The translations under genes and the position numbers were made by a program. Below the pieces are notes generated by a model. The model was not told the origin of the DNA, made no database searches, and was given only the letters and a program-made list of their open reading frames with translations. This document shows positions 1 to 8,449 of a DNA stretch of 64,000 nucleotides, piece by piece. Each line of letters begins with the position of its first letter. Positions within the stretch are counted from its first letter, which is position 1. Origin of the DNA: Bacillota bacterium (lineage in GTDB: Bacteria > Bacillota > UBA4882 > UBA8346); assembly GCA_023394955.1 (NCBI GenBank), contig JAEWZY010000020.1:1-64000 (forward strand). Direction: 5' to 3'.

Positions 1-2
1 TG

Positions 3-527
3 GCCGGGATGGTTATCTGGGGCTTGCTCCCGATTTTACTTGCCTATCTATGTTTGCATTCCGTTTGGGTCCGTAAAGTGGTCGAGGGAGAAGCCACGGT
101 GGTAATTGAGAATGGTAAGATCATGGAGCAAAATTTAGCCCGAATCCGTTTGTCGATTGACGATTTACTTTCCGGCCTTCGCGCCAAAAATGTGTTCAAC
201 GTAGCCGAGGTGGAGTTTGCTTTATTTGAAACCAATGGAAAACTTAGTATTCAGCTAAAATCTCAAAAGCAGCCTCTGACCCCGGCCGATCTTAATCTTC
301 CGACCCGTTACGACGGATTGCCCACCACCTTAATCGATGATGGGAAGGCGCTTCCGGATGCCCTTCAGTCATTGGGATTATCCCAGGCCTGGCTCCGGCA
401 CCAACTGGGAAAACAGCAGATTAACGATTTTGCTACAGTCGCTTTGGCTCAGTTGGATACGGCCGGAAATTTATATGTCGATCTGAAAGATGATCAACGC
501 TACTTTATTATTCCAACTAATAGTTAA
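3..527 (+). CDS. YetF/DUF421 family membrane protein (5' truncated by window edge)
   Basis: The frame is open from the window edge, so the true start lies upstream. The visible part begins in a hydrophobic segment (WGLLPILLAYLCLHS), followed by a soluble domain with the family pattern: a VIENGKI-type strand, then RLSIDDLLSGLR, then NVAEVEFALFETNGKLS. DUF421 proteins are usually about 220-230 residues with two or three N-terminal membrane helices and a cytosolic domain; about 174 residues are seen here, so one or two helices are missing. The molecular function of the family is poorly defined, with links to spore or membrane stress in Bacillus. The gene is followed on the same strand by a DUF4363 lipoprotein-like gene, a common pairing. 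An ATG at position 9 is in frame but falls within the membrane helix and is unlikely to be the real start. Confidence 0.8.
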   Translation, partial: AGMVIWGLLPILLAYLCLHSVWVRKVVEGEATVVIENGKIMEQNLARIRLSIDDLLSGLRAKNVFNVAEVEFALFETNGKLSIQLKSQKQPLTPADLNLPTRYDGLPTTLIDDGKALPDALQSLGLSQAWLRHQLGKQQINDFATVALAQLDTAGNLYVDLKDDQRYFIIPTNS

Positions 528-539
528 TGCTTCTGAGCC

Positions 540-720
540 CTGCGGTTAACTGGAAGATACTTGGGTTACCCTATCCCTACCAGGGGATCGGCCAGGTTTG
601 CAAGGAAAACCATTAAAAACCGCCCGGGCCTAAAAACATGCAAAGCCTTAACGACTGCCCTCCCAGGGGTAGGGCGGCCTTTGGACCCTGTTTTTTATCC
701 TTTAACTTGCCCCGACTATC
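540..720 (+). other. Intergenic region between the DUF421 and DUF4363 genes, with short hairpins
   Basis: About 230 bases without a gene. It contains several GC-rich inverted repeats. The clearest is at 657-675 (GCCCT paired with AGGGC), followed by a T-run at 691-696. This could be a weak terminator/attenuator or part of a structured leader for the DUF4363 gene. I compared it by eye with the c-di-AMP (ydaO) class and could not place the required motifs in order, so no riboswitch class is assigned. Confidence 0.3.
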
Positions 721-754
721 GGTAGGGGACTACTTGGAATAAGGAGAATACCTA

Positions 755-1114
755 GTGAAAAAATATTTACTGCTCCCGGCAATACTGTTAAGCTGTTCGA
801 TTATAGCTTGTTCTTGCGCTTTGTTCCGGGGCCAGTTGGATAAAATGAGCGGCTTTTCAAATTATCTGCAAGCAACCGAGGATCATATTAGAACCGAAGC
901 TTGGGATGAAGCCGGGATTAGCCTCGCTAAGGCCATGAAAGCCTGGGAGCAAGTGAAGCCTTATCTTCAAATAGACATCGATCACGATTATGTGAATGAT
1001 ATTGAGACTGATTTTCTGCGACTGCGGGGCAATATCGAAACCGAAGCCAAACCCGATTCTTTGGCGTTAATTTTAGTATTACAGGATCATTGGAGGAATA
1101 TTGGCTCGATGTAG
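755..1114 (+). CDS. DUF4363 family small exported protein
   Basis: A 119-residue protein starting at GTG, with an AAGGAGA ribosome-binding site 7 bases upstream. The N-terminus is a signal/anchor helix (KKYLLLPAILLSCSIIACSCALF) that includes Cys residues, so it could be a lipoprotein or a single-pass anchor. The remainder is predicted helical and amphipathic, with Trp-rich pairs (AWDEAG...AMKAWEQVKPY), typical of DUF4363. Genes of this family often sit directly downstream of DUF421 genes, as here. The biochemical role is unknown; an extracytoplasmic partner of the DUF421 protein is a reasonable inference from gene order only. Confidence 0.7.
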   Translation: MKKYLLLPAILLSCSIIACSCALFRGQLDKMSGFSNYLQATEDHIRTEAWDEAGISLAKAMKAWEQVKPYLQIDIDHDYVNDIETDFLRLRGNIETEAKPDSLALILVLQDHWRNIGSM

Positions 1115-1173
1115 GCCGATCACCTGGTTTGGGTTGTAGGGGTTAATCCGGTAAAAGGATAACGAAAAGGCAA

Positions 1174-1216
1174 AAGATAAGCCGGTTCGGGAGTAAAACC
1201 CGAACCGGCTTATCTT
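1174..1216. terminator. Long bidirectional terminator-like hairpin
   Basis: A perfect 18-bp stem (1174-1191 with 1199-1216) with a 7-base loop lies between the convergent DUF4363 gene (+) and the gene at 1224-1541 (-). On the minus strand it is followed by a T-rich stretch (TTTTGCCTTTT), so it most clearly ends the minus-strand transcript. Confidence 0.75.
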
Positions 1217-1223
1217 GGTTCAT

Positions 1224-1541
1224 TTACCGCTTCGCCTGAATGCCAAACTCCTTCCAGGACTCTTGGGGCATCTCCAGTTTGATGATCTTCCGGATTTCAG
1301 AGGCTATTTCAAAAAGGATGGCGCATTCCGCCTCCAACTCGGCGGTTTTCTCCTTCAGCCTGGCCTTTAAAGCTTCCTGATCCGAGTTGACCCGTTTCAC
1401 TTTATTATACTGGTCGATAAACCGCGCCAGCAGTTCCTGGGTAAGCCCCCGCTTCGCCAACCGTTCTTGATTGGCCGTAGCCCCGTCAACCATCACGTGG
1501 ATCTCGTCCATTCTTTGGGCATAAGATAAACTTGACATCAT
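1224..1541 (-). CDS. Small hypothetical coiled-coil protein
   Basis: A 105-residue protein that I do not recognise. A good ribosome-binding site (GGGAGG) precedes two adjacent ATG codons (1541 and 1538). The sequence is soluble and highly charged. Residues about 40-90 form a likely coiled coil (QYNKVKRVNSDQEALKARLKEKTAELEAECAIL, read in pieces), and the C-terminus contains QESWKEFGI. There is no signal peptide or membrane segment. It stands alone, bounded by a strong terminator on one side and the 21-bp repeat array on the other. A structural or regulatory role is possible but not supported by anything specific. Confidence 0.65.
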   Translation of the reverse strand: MMSSLSYAQRMDEIHVMVDGATANQERLAKRGLTQELLARFIDQYNKVKRVNSDQEALKARLKEKTAELEAECAILFEIASEIRKIIKLEMPQESWKEFGIQAKR

Positions 1542-1555
1542 AAAACCTCCCTGTT

Positions 1556-1775
1556 CTTAAAGTTCAAATCTTTCCATTACAAATCCTAATTATTGTTTTT
1601 GAGGAAAAATTTGTCTTTATTAATATAACATACCATTAACCGGATTGCAATAATTATTTCCCAATTATTTGGAACTCGGTTTGTTTTTTGAGGTATCTTT
1701 CTCTTTTGATATCACATTTGAAACTATTATTTCCCCGAGGAGATTCATAACAAACTGGGGATAGTTCTTTCTTTT
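1556..1775. other. AT-rich intergenic stretch upstream of the small coiled-coil gene
   Basis: No gene. It holds the likely promoter region for the minus-strand gene at 1224-1541 and fades into degenerate copies of the adjacent 21-bp repeat, for example a GAGGTATCTTTCTCTTTT segment near 1690. I see no RNA gene. Confidence 0.4.
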
Positions 1776-1942
1776 GATGGTATATTATATTTCCCCGATG
1801 GTATATTCAATTTATCTGACGGTATCTTTCATTTACCCGACAGTATATTCCATTTCCCCGAAGAAATCTTCATATTCTTGATGGTATATTATATTTCTCC
1901 GATGGTATATTCAATTTCCCTGATGGTATCTTTAATTTTGCG
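1776..1942. repeat. Degenerate 21-bp tandem repeat array (8 units)
   Basis: Eight head-to-tail units start at 1776, 1797, 1818, 1839, 1860, 1880, 1901 and 1922. All are 21 bp except the fifth, which is 20 bp. The consensus is roughly GATGGTATATTCAATTTCCCC. Units differ at several positions but keep the opening GATGGTAT and a T-rich middle. The array lies between the 3' end of the thiamine-diphosphate enzyme gene (-) and the small coiled-coil gene (-). It has no CRISPR-like unique spacers. See the matching 21-bp period at 39863-40114. Confidence 0.85.
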
Positions 1943-2025
1943 AGATAAACCGGTAAAACAGCAAAAGGAAATGTTGGTACGCGCTTTGTTGGAAACCCCT
2001 TATAATGATAATGGCGCGAAGATAG

Positions 2026-3669
2026 CTAAACCAACGCCAACTCTTTTTCCGGCCCTTTTTTCGCTTCCACCCCGGGGAACTTCACCGGACTGGCGATCAC
2101 ATCGACCAGCGCCGGTCGGCTGCAATTTAAGGCTTCTTTCAGAATAGCTTCCAAATCAGCGGCCCCTTCCACCCGATACCCAATTCCGCCGCAAGCCTCG
2201 GCGAACTTGGCAAAGTCGGGATTAGTCAGGGTTGTTAGCGCTGAATCCATCTGCATCAGCTCCATTTTATCTTTTTCCATTCCCAAGTAACCATTATTCA
2301 CTACAACAACTGTGATTGGGAGTTGGTAACGGACCGCGGTTAAAAACTCGCCTAAGGACATCCCTAGGGAACCATCGCCAACTAACGCAATTACCTGGCG
2401 TTCCGGATGGGCCAGTTTGGCGCTGATGGCGGCAGGAAGCCCAAACCCCATCGTCCGCCAAGATCCGGAGGTTAAGATCTTTTGATCGCTCCCCTTAAAA
2501 ATCCGATTGAACCAAACTGTATGGTCGCCAACATCAAGGGCGATTATTCCGTCTTCATTGGCTACCTTCTCAAGTGTTTTGATTAGAAATCCCGGATTGA
2601 TTTGAGCTCCGTCGGAAATAAGCTCCATATTTATCCGGCTTAACCATTGGGCCCTGAGGGAGTTTAACCGGTCGATCCATGATCTTCTTTCCACTCCGGG
2701 AATGGCCCGGGTTATTTCCGGTATCAGCCGGGCTAAGTCGCCGACTACACCATATTCAACCTGCATTTGCCCACCAATGTTATCGGGCGTTACATCGATT
2801 TGAATTATTCTGGTCCGGTTGGGCGTATATTTCTCCGGCCACCAGGTTGCTCCCAGGACCAAAACCAGGTCCGCTTCGGCCAGCATCACCGTTGACGCCT
2901 CACTGCCGCCTTCCCCTAGGCCCCCCATGACCAAAGGATGAGCGTCCGGGACCATCCCTTTAGCGGGCATGGTTAAGCAGATTCCGGCTTGCCATTTCAC
3001 GGCCAATTCAATTAGTTTTGCGCCCGCGCCCCGGAGACCCCGTCCCGCCAAAATCGCCGGCCGTTCAGCTTCCCCAAGCCGCTTTACAGCTTCAGCGATT
3101 ACTTCCGGAGGCGATTGGGCCACGGTTTTTAAATACGGTTCAAAGGGACGGACTGCTTCTTCCGTCGGGATTTGCCATACATCTTTGGTAAAACCGGCAT
3201 GGGCGACAGTTCCCCCGGTCAGAGCTTTACGGAGCGCTTTAATCAGGACATCATTACCAGAGTCCGGAGTGGCAACTAGTCCCGAATAACCGGTTACCGA
3301 CGTTAGTAATAAGTGTTGGTCGATATACTGTTTATAATTAGTGCCCAGATTAAAACTGTCCACCTGACCGGTGATGGCCAGGACCGGCGCCCGGTCGCTT
3401 TCAGCGTCGGCCAGGCCGTTGAGGAGATTAGCCGCGCCGGGTCCGCTGGTAGCGATACAGACACCAATGCCCCCGGTTAGCTTGGCTTCGGCTGAGGCCA
3501 TCAGAGCCGCGGCCGACTCATGTTTCACACTGATAAATCGGATTTTTGGATGGCGCTTAAAGGCGTCGATCAATGGCAGAATGGCGTCTCCCGGAAGGCC
3601 GTAAACGGTTCGAACACCCCAAGCCTCCAATTGCTCTAAAATATAATCGGCGACAGTTCTTTGGACCAT
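2026..3669 (-). CDS. Thiamine-diphosphate enzyme, pyruvate oxidase / acetolactate synthase-like
   Basis: The chosen ATG at 3669 has an AAAGGA site upstream and gives 547 residues; the frame extends upstream to 3780, but that extension lacks a ribosome site and family similarity. The three-domain ThDP layout is visible. An N-terminal PYR domain has GLPGDAILPLIDAF and the catalytic-type Glu in SVKHESAAALMA. A central Rossmann-like domain follows (AERPAILAGRGLRGAGAKL). A C-terminal PP domain has DVGDHTVWFNR and the cofactor loop GDGSLGMSLGEF...VVVNNGYLGM. The HESAAALMA/ATSGPGAANLLNGLADA pattern and the NLGTNYKQYIDQH segment resemble PoxB-type enzymes more than biosynthetic IlvB. No small regulatory subunit gene is adjacent, which argues against branched-chain amino-acid synthesis. 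The exact substrate is uncertain. Confidence 0.8.
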   Translation of the reverse strand: MVQRTVADYILEQLEAWGVRTVYGLPGDAILPLIDAFKRHPKIRFISVKHESAAALMASAEAKLTGGIGVCIATSGPGAANLLNGLADAESDRAPVLAITGQVDSFNLGTNYKQYIDQHLLLTSVTGYSGLVATPDSGNDVLIKALRKALTGGTVAHAGFTKDVWQIPTEEAVRPFEPYLKTVAQSPPEVIAEAVKRLGEAERPAILAGRGLRGAGAKLIELAVKWQAGICLTMPAKGMVPDAHPLVMGGLGEGGSEASTVMLAEADLVLVLGATWWPEKYTPNRTRIIQIDVTPDNIGGQMQVEYGVVGDLARLIPEITRAIPGVERRSWIDRLNSLRAQWLSRINMELISDGAQINPGFLIKTLEKVANEDGIIALDVGDHTVWFNRIFKGSDQKILTSGSWRTMGFGLPAAISAKLAHPERQVIALVGDGSLGMSLGEFLTAVRYQLPITVVVVNNGYLGMEKDKMELMQMDSALTTLTNPDFAKFAEACGGIGYRVEGAADLEAILKEALNCSRPALVDVIASPVKFPGVEAKKGPEKELALV

Positions 3670-3924
3670 ATCATTTGTCCTTTCATATTTGTAAACCAAA
3701 TAGCGACGAAAGCGATGATTAACCGCTAATGCGCGCGAATAACGCTCATTATTTAATGGGGAATTTGGATTTAGATTCAAGAATGGTCGATGCTAGAATC
3801 CCTAAAATAGATTGCTTGTTTGGGTTTGTTTTTATACTTAGGTTTTCGTCCTTAAGAAGCTTAAATCGGGGATATCCTCCTTGTTTTGGCAAGCCTTACC
3901 CTAGGGGTCATCAAGATGGCTAAT

Positions 3925-3951
3925 ATAAAAAAACGGCCTTTAACAGGCCGT
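3925..3951 (-). terminator. Rho-independent terminator of the Hsp20 gene
   Basis: On the minus strand, an ACGGCC/GGCCGT stem (3933-3951) is followed directly by a run of seven or more T, just past the stop of the gene at 3965-4429. Confidence 0.85.
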
Positions 3952-3964
3952 GTAAACTCAGCTC

Positions 3965-4429
3965 TCAATCCTCAGCGCTGCGTTGTTTTTTCAAGGTTAA
4001 AGTTAAGATTCCTTCACTCAAATCCAGCTCATAACCGTTGCTCTCCACCGGTTGGGGCAGGCTGATTTCTCTTTCCTCAAACCCGGAAACCTCTGTTTGT
4101 ACCATAAAGCTATCCTCAACCGGTTTCAGCAGCGGATATTTTACTTTGAGAACCAGGGCGCTATCATCTTTGAACCGGATTTTGATATGGTGTTTTTCCT
4201 TGATCCCGGCTATTAAAGCCACCACATAGAGATGGTTTCGGTTCTCCCATATTTCAACCGGGATACTTCCTCCAGGCTTCCCCTTAACTAACTGGTTGAC
4301 CCTGGTGACGCTTTCCCAAAAATCATCATTAAAAACTTGGTTAAATTGGTTGATCATCTTTTTAAACTGAACCATGTTTTCCTGGGAAAGCAGAAGACTC
4401 AATGGGGTAAACAGGTCTTTGTTTATCAA
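3965..4429 (-). CDS. Hsp20 / alpha-crystallin family small heat-shock protein
   Basis: 154 residues from a TTG start with GGAGG 11 bases upstream; an in-frame ATG at 4375 with AGGA nearby is the alternative start. The alpha-crystallin domain runs from about residue 55 to the end (PVEIWENRNHLYVVALIAG...IKIRFKDDSALVLKV...ISLPQPVE). The C-terminus keeps the family's GILTLTLKK motif. These are ATP-independent holdases that bind unfolding proteins; in spore formers some members (CotP, YocM-like) associate with the coat or with salt stress. The N-terminal 50 residues are hydrophobic and variable, as is normal. It is monocistronic with its own terminator. Confidence 0.85.
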   Translation of the reverse strand: MINKDLFTPLSLLLSQENMVQFKKMINQFNQVFNDDFWESVTRVNQLVKGKPGGSIPVEIWENRNHLYVVALIAGIKEKHHIKIRFKDDSALVLKVKYPLLKPVEDSFMVQTEVSGFEEREISLPQPVESNGYELDLSEGILTLTLKKQRSAED

Positions 4430-4696
4430 TTGGACGTCAGCCTCCGTATCAATGCGCTGTATCTTGCGACATAATATTATATTCCGGCATTGGCCGGAAG
4501 GAACATCGGTTACCGTCTTAAAAAGGGATCAGGATAGTTTTCCGCCTTAAGCATGAAGCTTTATTCCATTCTCCGCTACCCCGATTTTTCAGGATTTTTA
4601 TATAATTATGTGGTGAATAAGTATTTTATCCCAGGCCTGTTTGATGAGAGGAACCTCCCCGGTCGACATTGAATGATGGGACAAGGGGGGAGGTCC

Positions 4697-6601
4697 ATGT
4701 CTGGAAGTTCAAAAATATTTTTGCTTGGATTTATCCTAATTTACTTAGCTATGGGAAATTGTCTCGCTTTTGAAAAAAACCCTCCGACGATCGTTTTTTG
4801 GGGCAATCGCGAACTAAGCCCGACAGTGAAATTTATCGAACAGAATAAGGTTTTATATATTAATCATTCTTTATTGGAAGAAATTTTTAAAACTAAAGTC
4901 GAATGGGAAATCAGTAAAGGCCTGATCAAAATCAACTTGGACAACTTTAAAATCCAATTCCAGGTTGGCCCGTCCCTGTTGAATATTGATGGGGAAAAAT
5001 ATCAACTGAAAAATCCCCTTTTCGAGCAGGAAAATAATCTGTGGTGCCCATTGGAATTCTATCAATTATTGGGGATTGAGGAATCCAGCCGGGAGAACCA
5101 TCGATTGAAATTAATGTGGAAAAAAAATTATTTGCTGGGTCTCAACTCGACTCAGTTCCAAGGGCGATCCGCCTTGGAATTGGTCTTAACCGGAGCAGTC
5201 GAATTTAAAAACTTTCTTTTAACCAAGCCTGACCGTCTGGTCTGCCAATTTCCCGCTATTGAAGTCCATCCTACCGCCATCCCGGGGTTAAACAGCTTCC
5301 GAAATGACTCGGTAAAAAGAGCCCGTTTTAACCGGGATGATACCGGACTTTTGACTTTGGCCTTTGATTTGGGCGCCGCGACCGGATATGAAGTCATACC
5401 GGACCCCGACTTTCCCGGAAGGGTTTTATTGGTATTCGATTATTTTCTGGAAGATCTATCCCTATTACAGCAGGGAGATGGAACCAAAGTAAATATCAAA
5501 ACCTCAGCGCCGGCTAATTTTAAGATCCTTAATAATAATGACCGGAATTTGGTAGTCGATTTTGATAACGTAGTACTAAAGACCCGAAAAAGAAGGATTT
5601 CCGGGGATGGTGATTTAATCAAAGAAATATTCCTCGAACAAATCGAGGCGGATAAAGTCAGAATGAGTGTTACCCTTTTAAAAGATGAGGAGTTATTTAT
5701 CATCCCGGCCTTGGATGACCCTAATTTACTCCAAGTTAGAACAGTGCAGTTTATAACCGGAATAGATTGGAGAAGCGCTGAACAAGGGAGTACATTGGTA
5801 GTGAACGGAGACGGAGAGTTAACGGCAAAAATCCACAAAGTATCCCTCCCAAACCGAATTCAAATTGATTTTGAATCTGCCCGGATTCATCCGGATCTAG
5901 CCCTCCCGGATTTAAGCGGAGCTCAAGGAAGAGCGATTCATTTAAAAGCGATCAGCTCCAACCAGGTTCGCTTGGAGTTGGACCTGAATTATTTTCTTGG
6001 CTATCAAAGCGAGTTTACACCCGACAAACGCCAACTGCGAATTGTCTTGCAAGATTCTCCATTGTTGAATAAGACTTTCATCGTTGATCCCGGTCATGGA
6101 GGCCAGGATCATGGCGCAACGGGGAAGAAAGGAACCCTTGAAAAAGATTTGAATTTGGAAGTTTCCTTGCGCCTCAAAGATCTTCTGGAGGAAGCAGGGG
6201 CTAAAGTAGTTCTAACTAGAATTGACGATATTTTCATCAGCCTTTACGAGCGGGCTTTTTTAGCCAATATTTTAATGGCGGACTATTTTATCAGTGTTCA
6301 TGCCAATAGCCATCCTAGCGCTAAAACGGAAGGGATTGAAGTTTTTTATTATCCCAATCACTCTCATTCCCGGCCGTTGGCGACAAATATCTTGGATTCT
6401 ATGGTTCGGGAGACGGGATTGAAAAAACTGGCGGTGAAAACTAATAATTTTGCAGTAATTCGCGAGACCCAGATGCCCGGGGTCCTATTGGAATTAGGAT
6501 TCCTTTCCAATGCCCAAGAGGAGTTGACCCTCAGAACGGACGACTATAAAAATAATGCGGCCCGAGGTATTTTCCGAGGAGTTATCGATTTTTTACATTA
6601 G
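4697..6601 (+). CDS. Secreted N-acetylmuramoyl-L-alanine amidase with AMIN-type N-terminal domains
   Basis: About 634 residues from ATG 4697. The GGGGGGAGG immediately upstream supports this region, although spacing is tight; an upstream ATG at 4673 lacks a site. The signal peptide is KIFLLGFILIYLAMGNCLA. Two or three beta-rich AMIN/copper-amine-oxidase-N-like modules (about residues 30-445) probably bind peptidoglycan. The C-terminal Amidase_3 catalytic domain (about 455-634) has the zinc ligands: His in DPGHGG (about 467), Glu in GTLEKDLNLEV, His in SVHANSH (about 533), and the catalytic Glu in LLELGFLSN (about 597). It cleaves the bond between MurNAc and the stem peptide. A role in cell separation or sporulation is possible; neighbours do not decide. 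Confidence 0.9.
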   Translation: MSGSSKIFLLGFILIYLAMGNCLAFEKNPPTIVFWGNRELSPTVKFIEQNKVLYINHSLLEEIFKTKVEWEISKGLIKINLDNFKIQFQVGPSLLNIDGEKYQLKNPLFEQENNLWCPLEFYQLLGIEESSRENHRLKLMWKKNYLLGLNSTQFQGRSALELVLTGAVEFKNFLLTKPDRLVCQFPAIEVHPTAIPGLNSFRNDSVKRARFNRDDTGLLTLAFDLGAATGYEVIPDPDFPGRVLLVFDYFLEDLSLLQQGDGTKVNIKTSAPANFKILNNNDRNLVVDFDNVVLKTRKRRISGDGDLIKEIFLEQIEADKVRMSVTLLKDEELFIIPALDDPNLLQVRTVQFITGIDWRSAEQGSTLVVNGDGELTAKIHKVSLPNRIQIDFESARIHPDLALPDLSGAQGRAIHLKAISSNQVRLELDLNYFLGYQSEFTPDKRQLRIVLQDSPLLNKTFIVDPGHGGQDHGATGKKGTLEKDLNLEVSLRLKDLLEEAGAKVVLTRIDDIFISLYERAFLANILMADYFISVHANSHPSAKTEGIEVFYYPNHSHSRPLATNILDSMVRETGLKKLAVKTNNFAVIRETQMPGVLLELGFLSNAQEELTLRTDDYKNNAARGIFRGVIDFLH

Positions 6602-6741
6602 CTTTTTGGTCGATGCTGTCTTAAAAACTTTTTCTAGGAAACCCAGCCGCTCTCCTTTCTAAGTGGTATCTGTTTCCGGGCGTAATTTCGTTGATTCCGG
6701 AAAAGATAGCATTGTAAATTGATTATAAAGGAGGGTTGGTT

Positions 6742-7095
6742 TTGAATAACTTCATGAGGAATTTCTTAAATCAAAACAAGCGAAATGACTTTGAGATTGG
6801 TAGCTTTGAAGACCACCGCATCTCCTGGAATCCGGCCCCGGCAAGTCCCGGGGACACTGTTCAAATCAGTTATCATGGTTTGCTCAAAGATTCCGGCGCT
6901 GATTCCGTTTATTTACACTATTCCTTTGATAGCTGGAATTTTCCCGCACAAACTATCAAGATGGATCAAGTTGGCGACCGCTTTCTAACGGAGGTCAAAG
7001 CCCATGGCAATCATGAACTGAACTTCTGTTTTAAAGACAGCGCCGCTAACTGGGACAATAATAACGGCGCTAACTGGATCATGCATTTACAGTAA
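6742..7095 (+). CDS. Small CBM25-like starch-binding domain protein
   Basis: The start is TTG at 6742, where AAAGGAGG sits at ideal spacing, giving 117 residues with no signal peptide. Residues about 25-117 form one carbohydrate-binding module: WNPAPASPGDTVQISYHGLL, then VYLHYSFDSWN, then the typical end FCFKDSAANWDNNNGANW. This pattern matches CBM25/CBM26-type modules that bind alpha-glucans. With no catalytic domain and no export signal it may act inside the cell, for example on glycogen or a regulatory partner. It is monocistronic with a strong terminator and lies just before the xylose locus. Confidence 0.8.
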   Translation: MNNFMRNFLNQNKRNDFEIGSFEDHRISWNPAPASPGDTVQISYHGLLKDSGADSVYLHYSFDSWNFPAQTIKMDQVGDRFLTEVKAHGNHELNFCFKDSAANWDNNNGANWIMHLQ

Positions 7096-7115
7096 CGGCT
7101 TCATTTATCTTTTTT

Positions 7116-7150
7116 AAAACCCGGAGTTTTTAAACCCGGGTTTTTAATTT
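7116..7150 (+). terminator. Rho-independent terminator after the CBM25-like gene
   Basis: A 9-bp stem (7116-7124 with 7136-7144, AAAACCCGG/CCGGGTTTT) is followed by a T-rich tail. Confidence 0.85.
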
Positions 7151-7204
7151 TTTTATTTCAGAAAAAAGGTAATTGGTCTTTTGCGGCGAATTTTTTCATA
7201 AAAT

Positions 7205-7232
7205 ACTTTTGAAAAGTTTTTTTAAAAGTACA
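7205..7232 (+). promoter_or_regulatory. Inverted repeat upstream of the ROK regulator (candidate operator)
   Basis: TACTTTT and AAAAGTA flank a 13-base centre just upstream of the xylR-like start. A TACAAT hexamer overlaps its right edge and could be a -10 element. ROK/XylR proteins bind palindromes at their own promoters, so this is a candidate autoregulatory operator; the sequence does not match the classic Bacillus XylR box. Confidence 0.35.
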
Positions 7233-7260
7233 ATATTCACCTTGTTCAACTGGAGAATTG

Positions 7261-8445
7261 ATGAAAAAAGCTATTAACCATCAGATAATGCGTTCCAATA
7301 ACAAACGGCAGATCCTGGAGTTACTCCGGAAAAAAGGATCATTAACTAAACGGGAAATTGCCCAGCAACTAGGTATCAGTATCACAACCGTGGCGACCTT
7401 TATCACAGAGCTGATTAATGAAAGCCGGATTACCCCTTCCGGAAATGCCGAATCAACCGGCGGGCGGAGATCGGAGCTATATCACCTTAACCCTGATGCT
7501 TCATATGTAATCGGTGTCGACTTGCAAGTTGACCGTTTAATTGTACTCTTAATCAATCTTGAAGGAGAAATCCTCGGGACCGAAGAGGTAAAATACACCG
7601 GAACCGATGAACGGCGGATCATCTCGATATTATACCAGACTATCCTTCGGATCTGTGAATCGACTCGAACTCCTTTTTCAAAAATAGCCGGGGTTGGGGT
7701 CGGTGTCCCCGGCATAGTCAATCATCAAACCGGAATCATTGAGTTCGCCCCTAACTTGGGGTGGAAAAATGTCAACCTCGCCTCTATTATGCCTGTAGAT
7801 TTACCGGTTATTGTTGAAAATGAAGCTAATGCGGCAGCCATCGGTGAATCGAACTTCGGGGCGGCTCAAGGAAGAGCCAATGTGATTTATATTTCAGTAG
7901 GGTTAGGGATCGGCACCGGCTTGATTTTTAGGAATGATTTATATTACGGTCATAATTTTTGGGCCGGTGAATTCGGCCATATGACTATTTCGCCTAACGG
8001 TTTGCCTTGCCGCTGCGGCAAGAAAGGATGTTGGGAAGTATACGCTTCTAATAGCGCCGCCTTGAACCTTTATCGCCGTTATTCGGAGCTCACTTTGGAT
8101 TCATACGACGATTTATTAACCGCTTTCTTTCAAAGGGAACCCATTGCTACCAGGGTAATCAATGAAACCACCGATTATTTAGGCCTTGGCATCGCTAATT
8201 TGATTAATGGGTTAAACCCGGAAATGATTATTATCGGGGGAAAGATTAGTGAAGCTGAAAGCTTCATCCAATATCGGCTCTTAAAACAGATCAAAGAACA
8301 CTGCTTTGAATACTCTTACCGTGATGTGGAAATTAAATTCTCTCGTTTAAAGAACAAAGCTACCCCTTTAGGAGTTGGTGGTTTAATGATTAACCATCTA
8401 TTAGACACACAGATAAATGGATCAAGTATATCGGAAAGGAGATGA
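7261..8445 (+). CDS. xylR: ROK family transcriptional repressor, XylR-type
   Basis: About 394 residues from ATG 7261 with GGAG 5 bases upstream. The N-terminal winged helix-turn-helix (about 10-70) has ELLRKKGSLTKREIAQQLGIS as its recognition region, read in pieces. It is followed by a ROK sugar-binding fold: GVDLQVDRLIVLLINL, GVGVGVPGIV, ENEANAAAIGE, and a zinc motif CRCGKKGCWE near residue 260. The gene directly precedes xylulokinase and xylose isomerase with only a few bases between stop and next start, which supports control of xylose use. The C-terminus runs into the xylB ribosome site, suggesting coupled translation. Effector specificity (xylose) is inferred from the neighbours. Confidence 0.88.
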   Translation: MKKAINHQIMRSNNKRQILELLRKKGSLTKREIAQQLGISITTVATFITELINESRITPSGNAESTGGRRSELYHLNPDASYVIGVDLQVDRLIVLLINLEGEILGTEEVKYTGTDERRIISILYQTILRICESTRTPFSKIAGVGVGVPGIVNHQTGIIEFAPNLGWKNVNLASIMPVDLPVIVENEANAAAIGESNFGAAQGRANVIYISVGLGIGTGLIFRNDLYYGHNFWAGEFGHMTISPNGLPCRCGKKGCWEVYASNSAALNLYRRYSELTLDSYDDLLTAFFQREPIATRVINETTDYLGLGIANLINGLNPEMIIIGGKISEAESFIQYRLLKQIKEHCFEYSYRDVEIKFSRLKNKATPLGVGGLMINHLLDTQINGSSISERR

Positions 8446-8449
8446 GGTA

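Noticed and set aside
540..720. c-di-AMP (ydaO) riboswitch
   Set aside because: Fragments resembling the motif appear but not in the right order on either strand.
1776..1942. CRISPR array
   Set aside because: The units are contiguous and all diverged; there are no constant repeats separated by unique spacers, and no cas genes.
1878..2147. Plus-strand open frame of 89 codons beginning in the first 21-bp array
   Set aside because: Starts inside the repeat and then runs antisense through the thiamine-diphosphate enzyme gene; no ribosome site.
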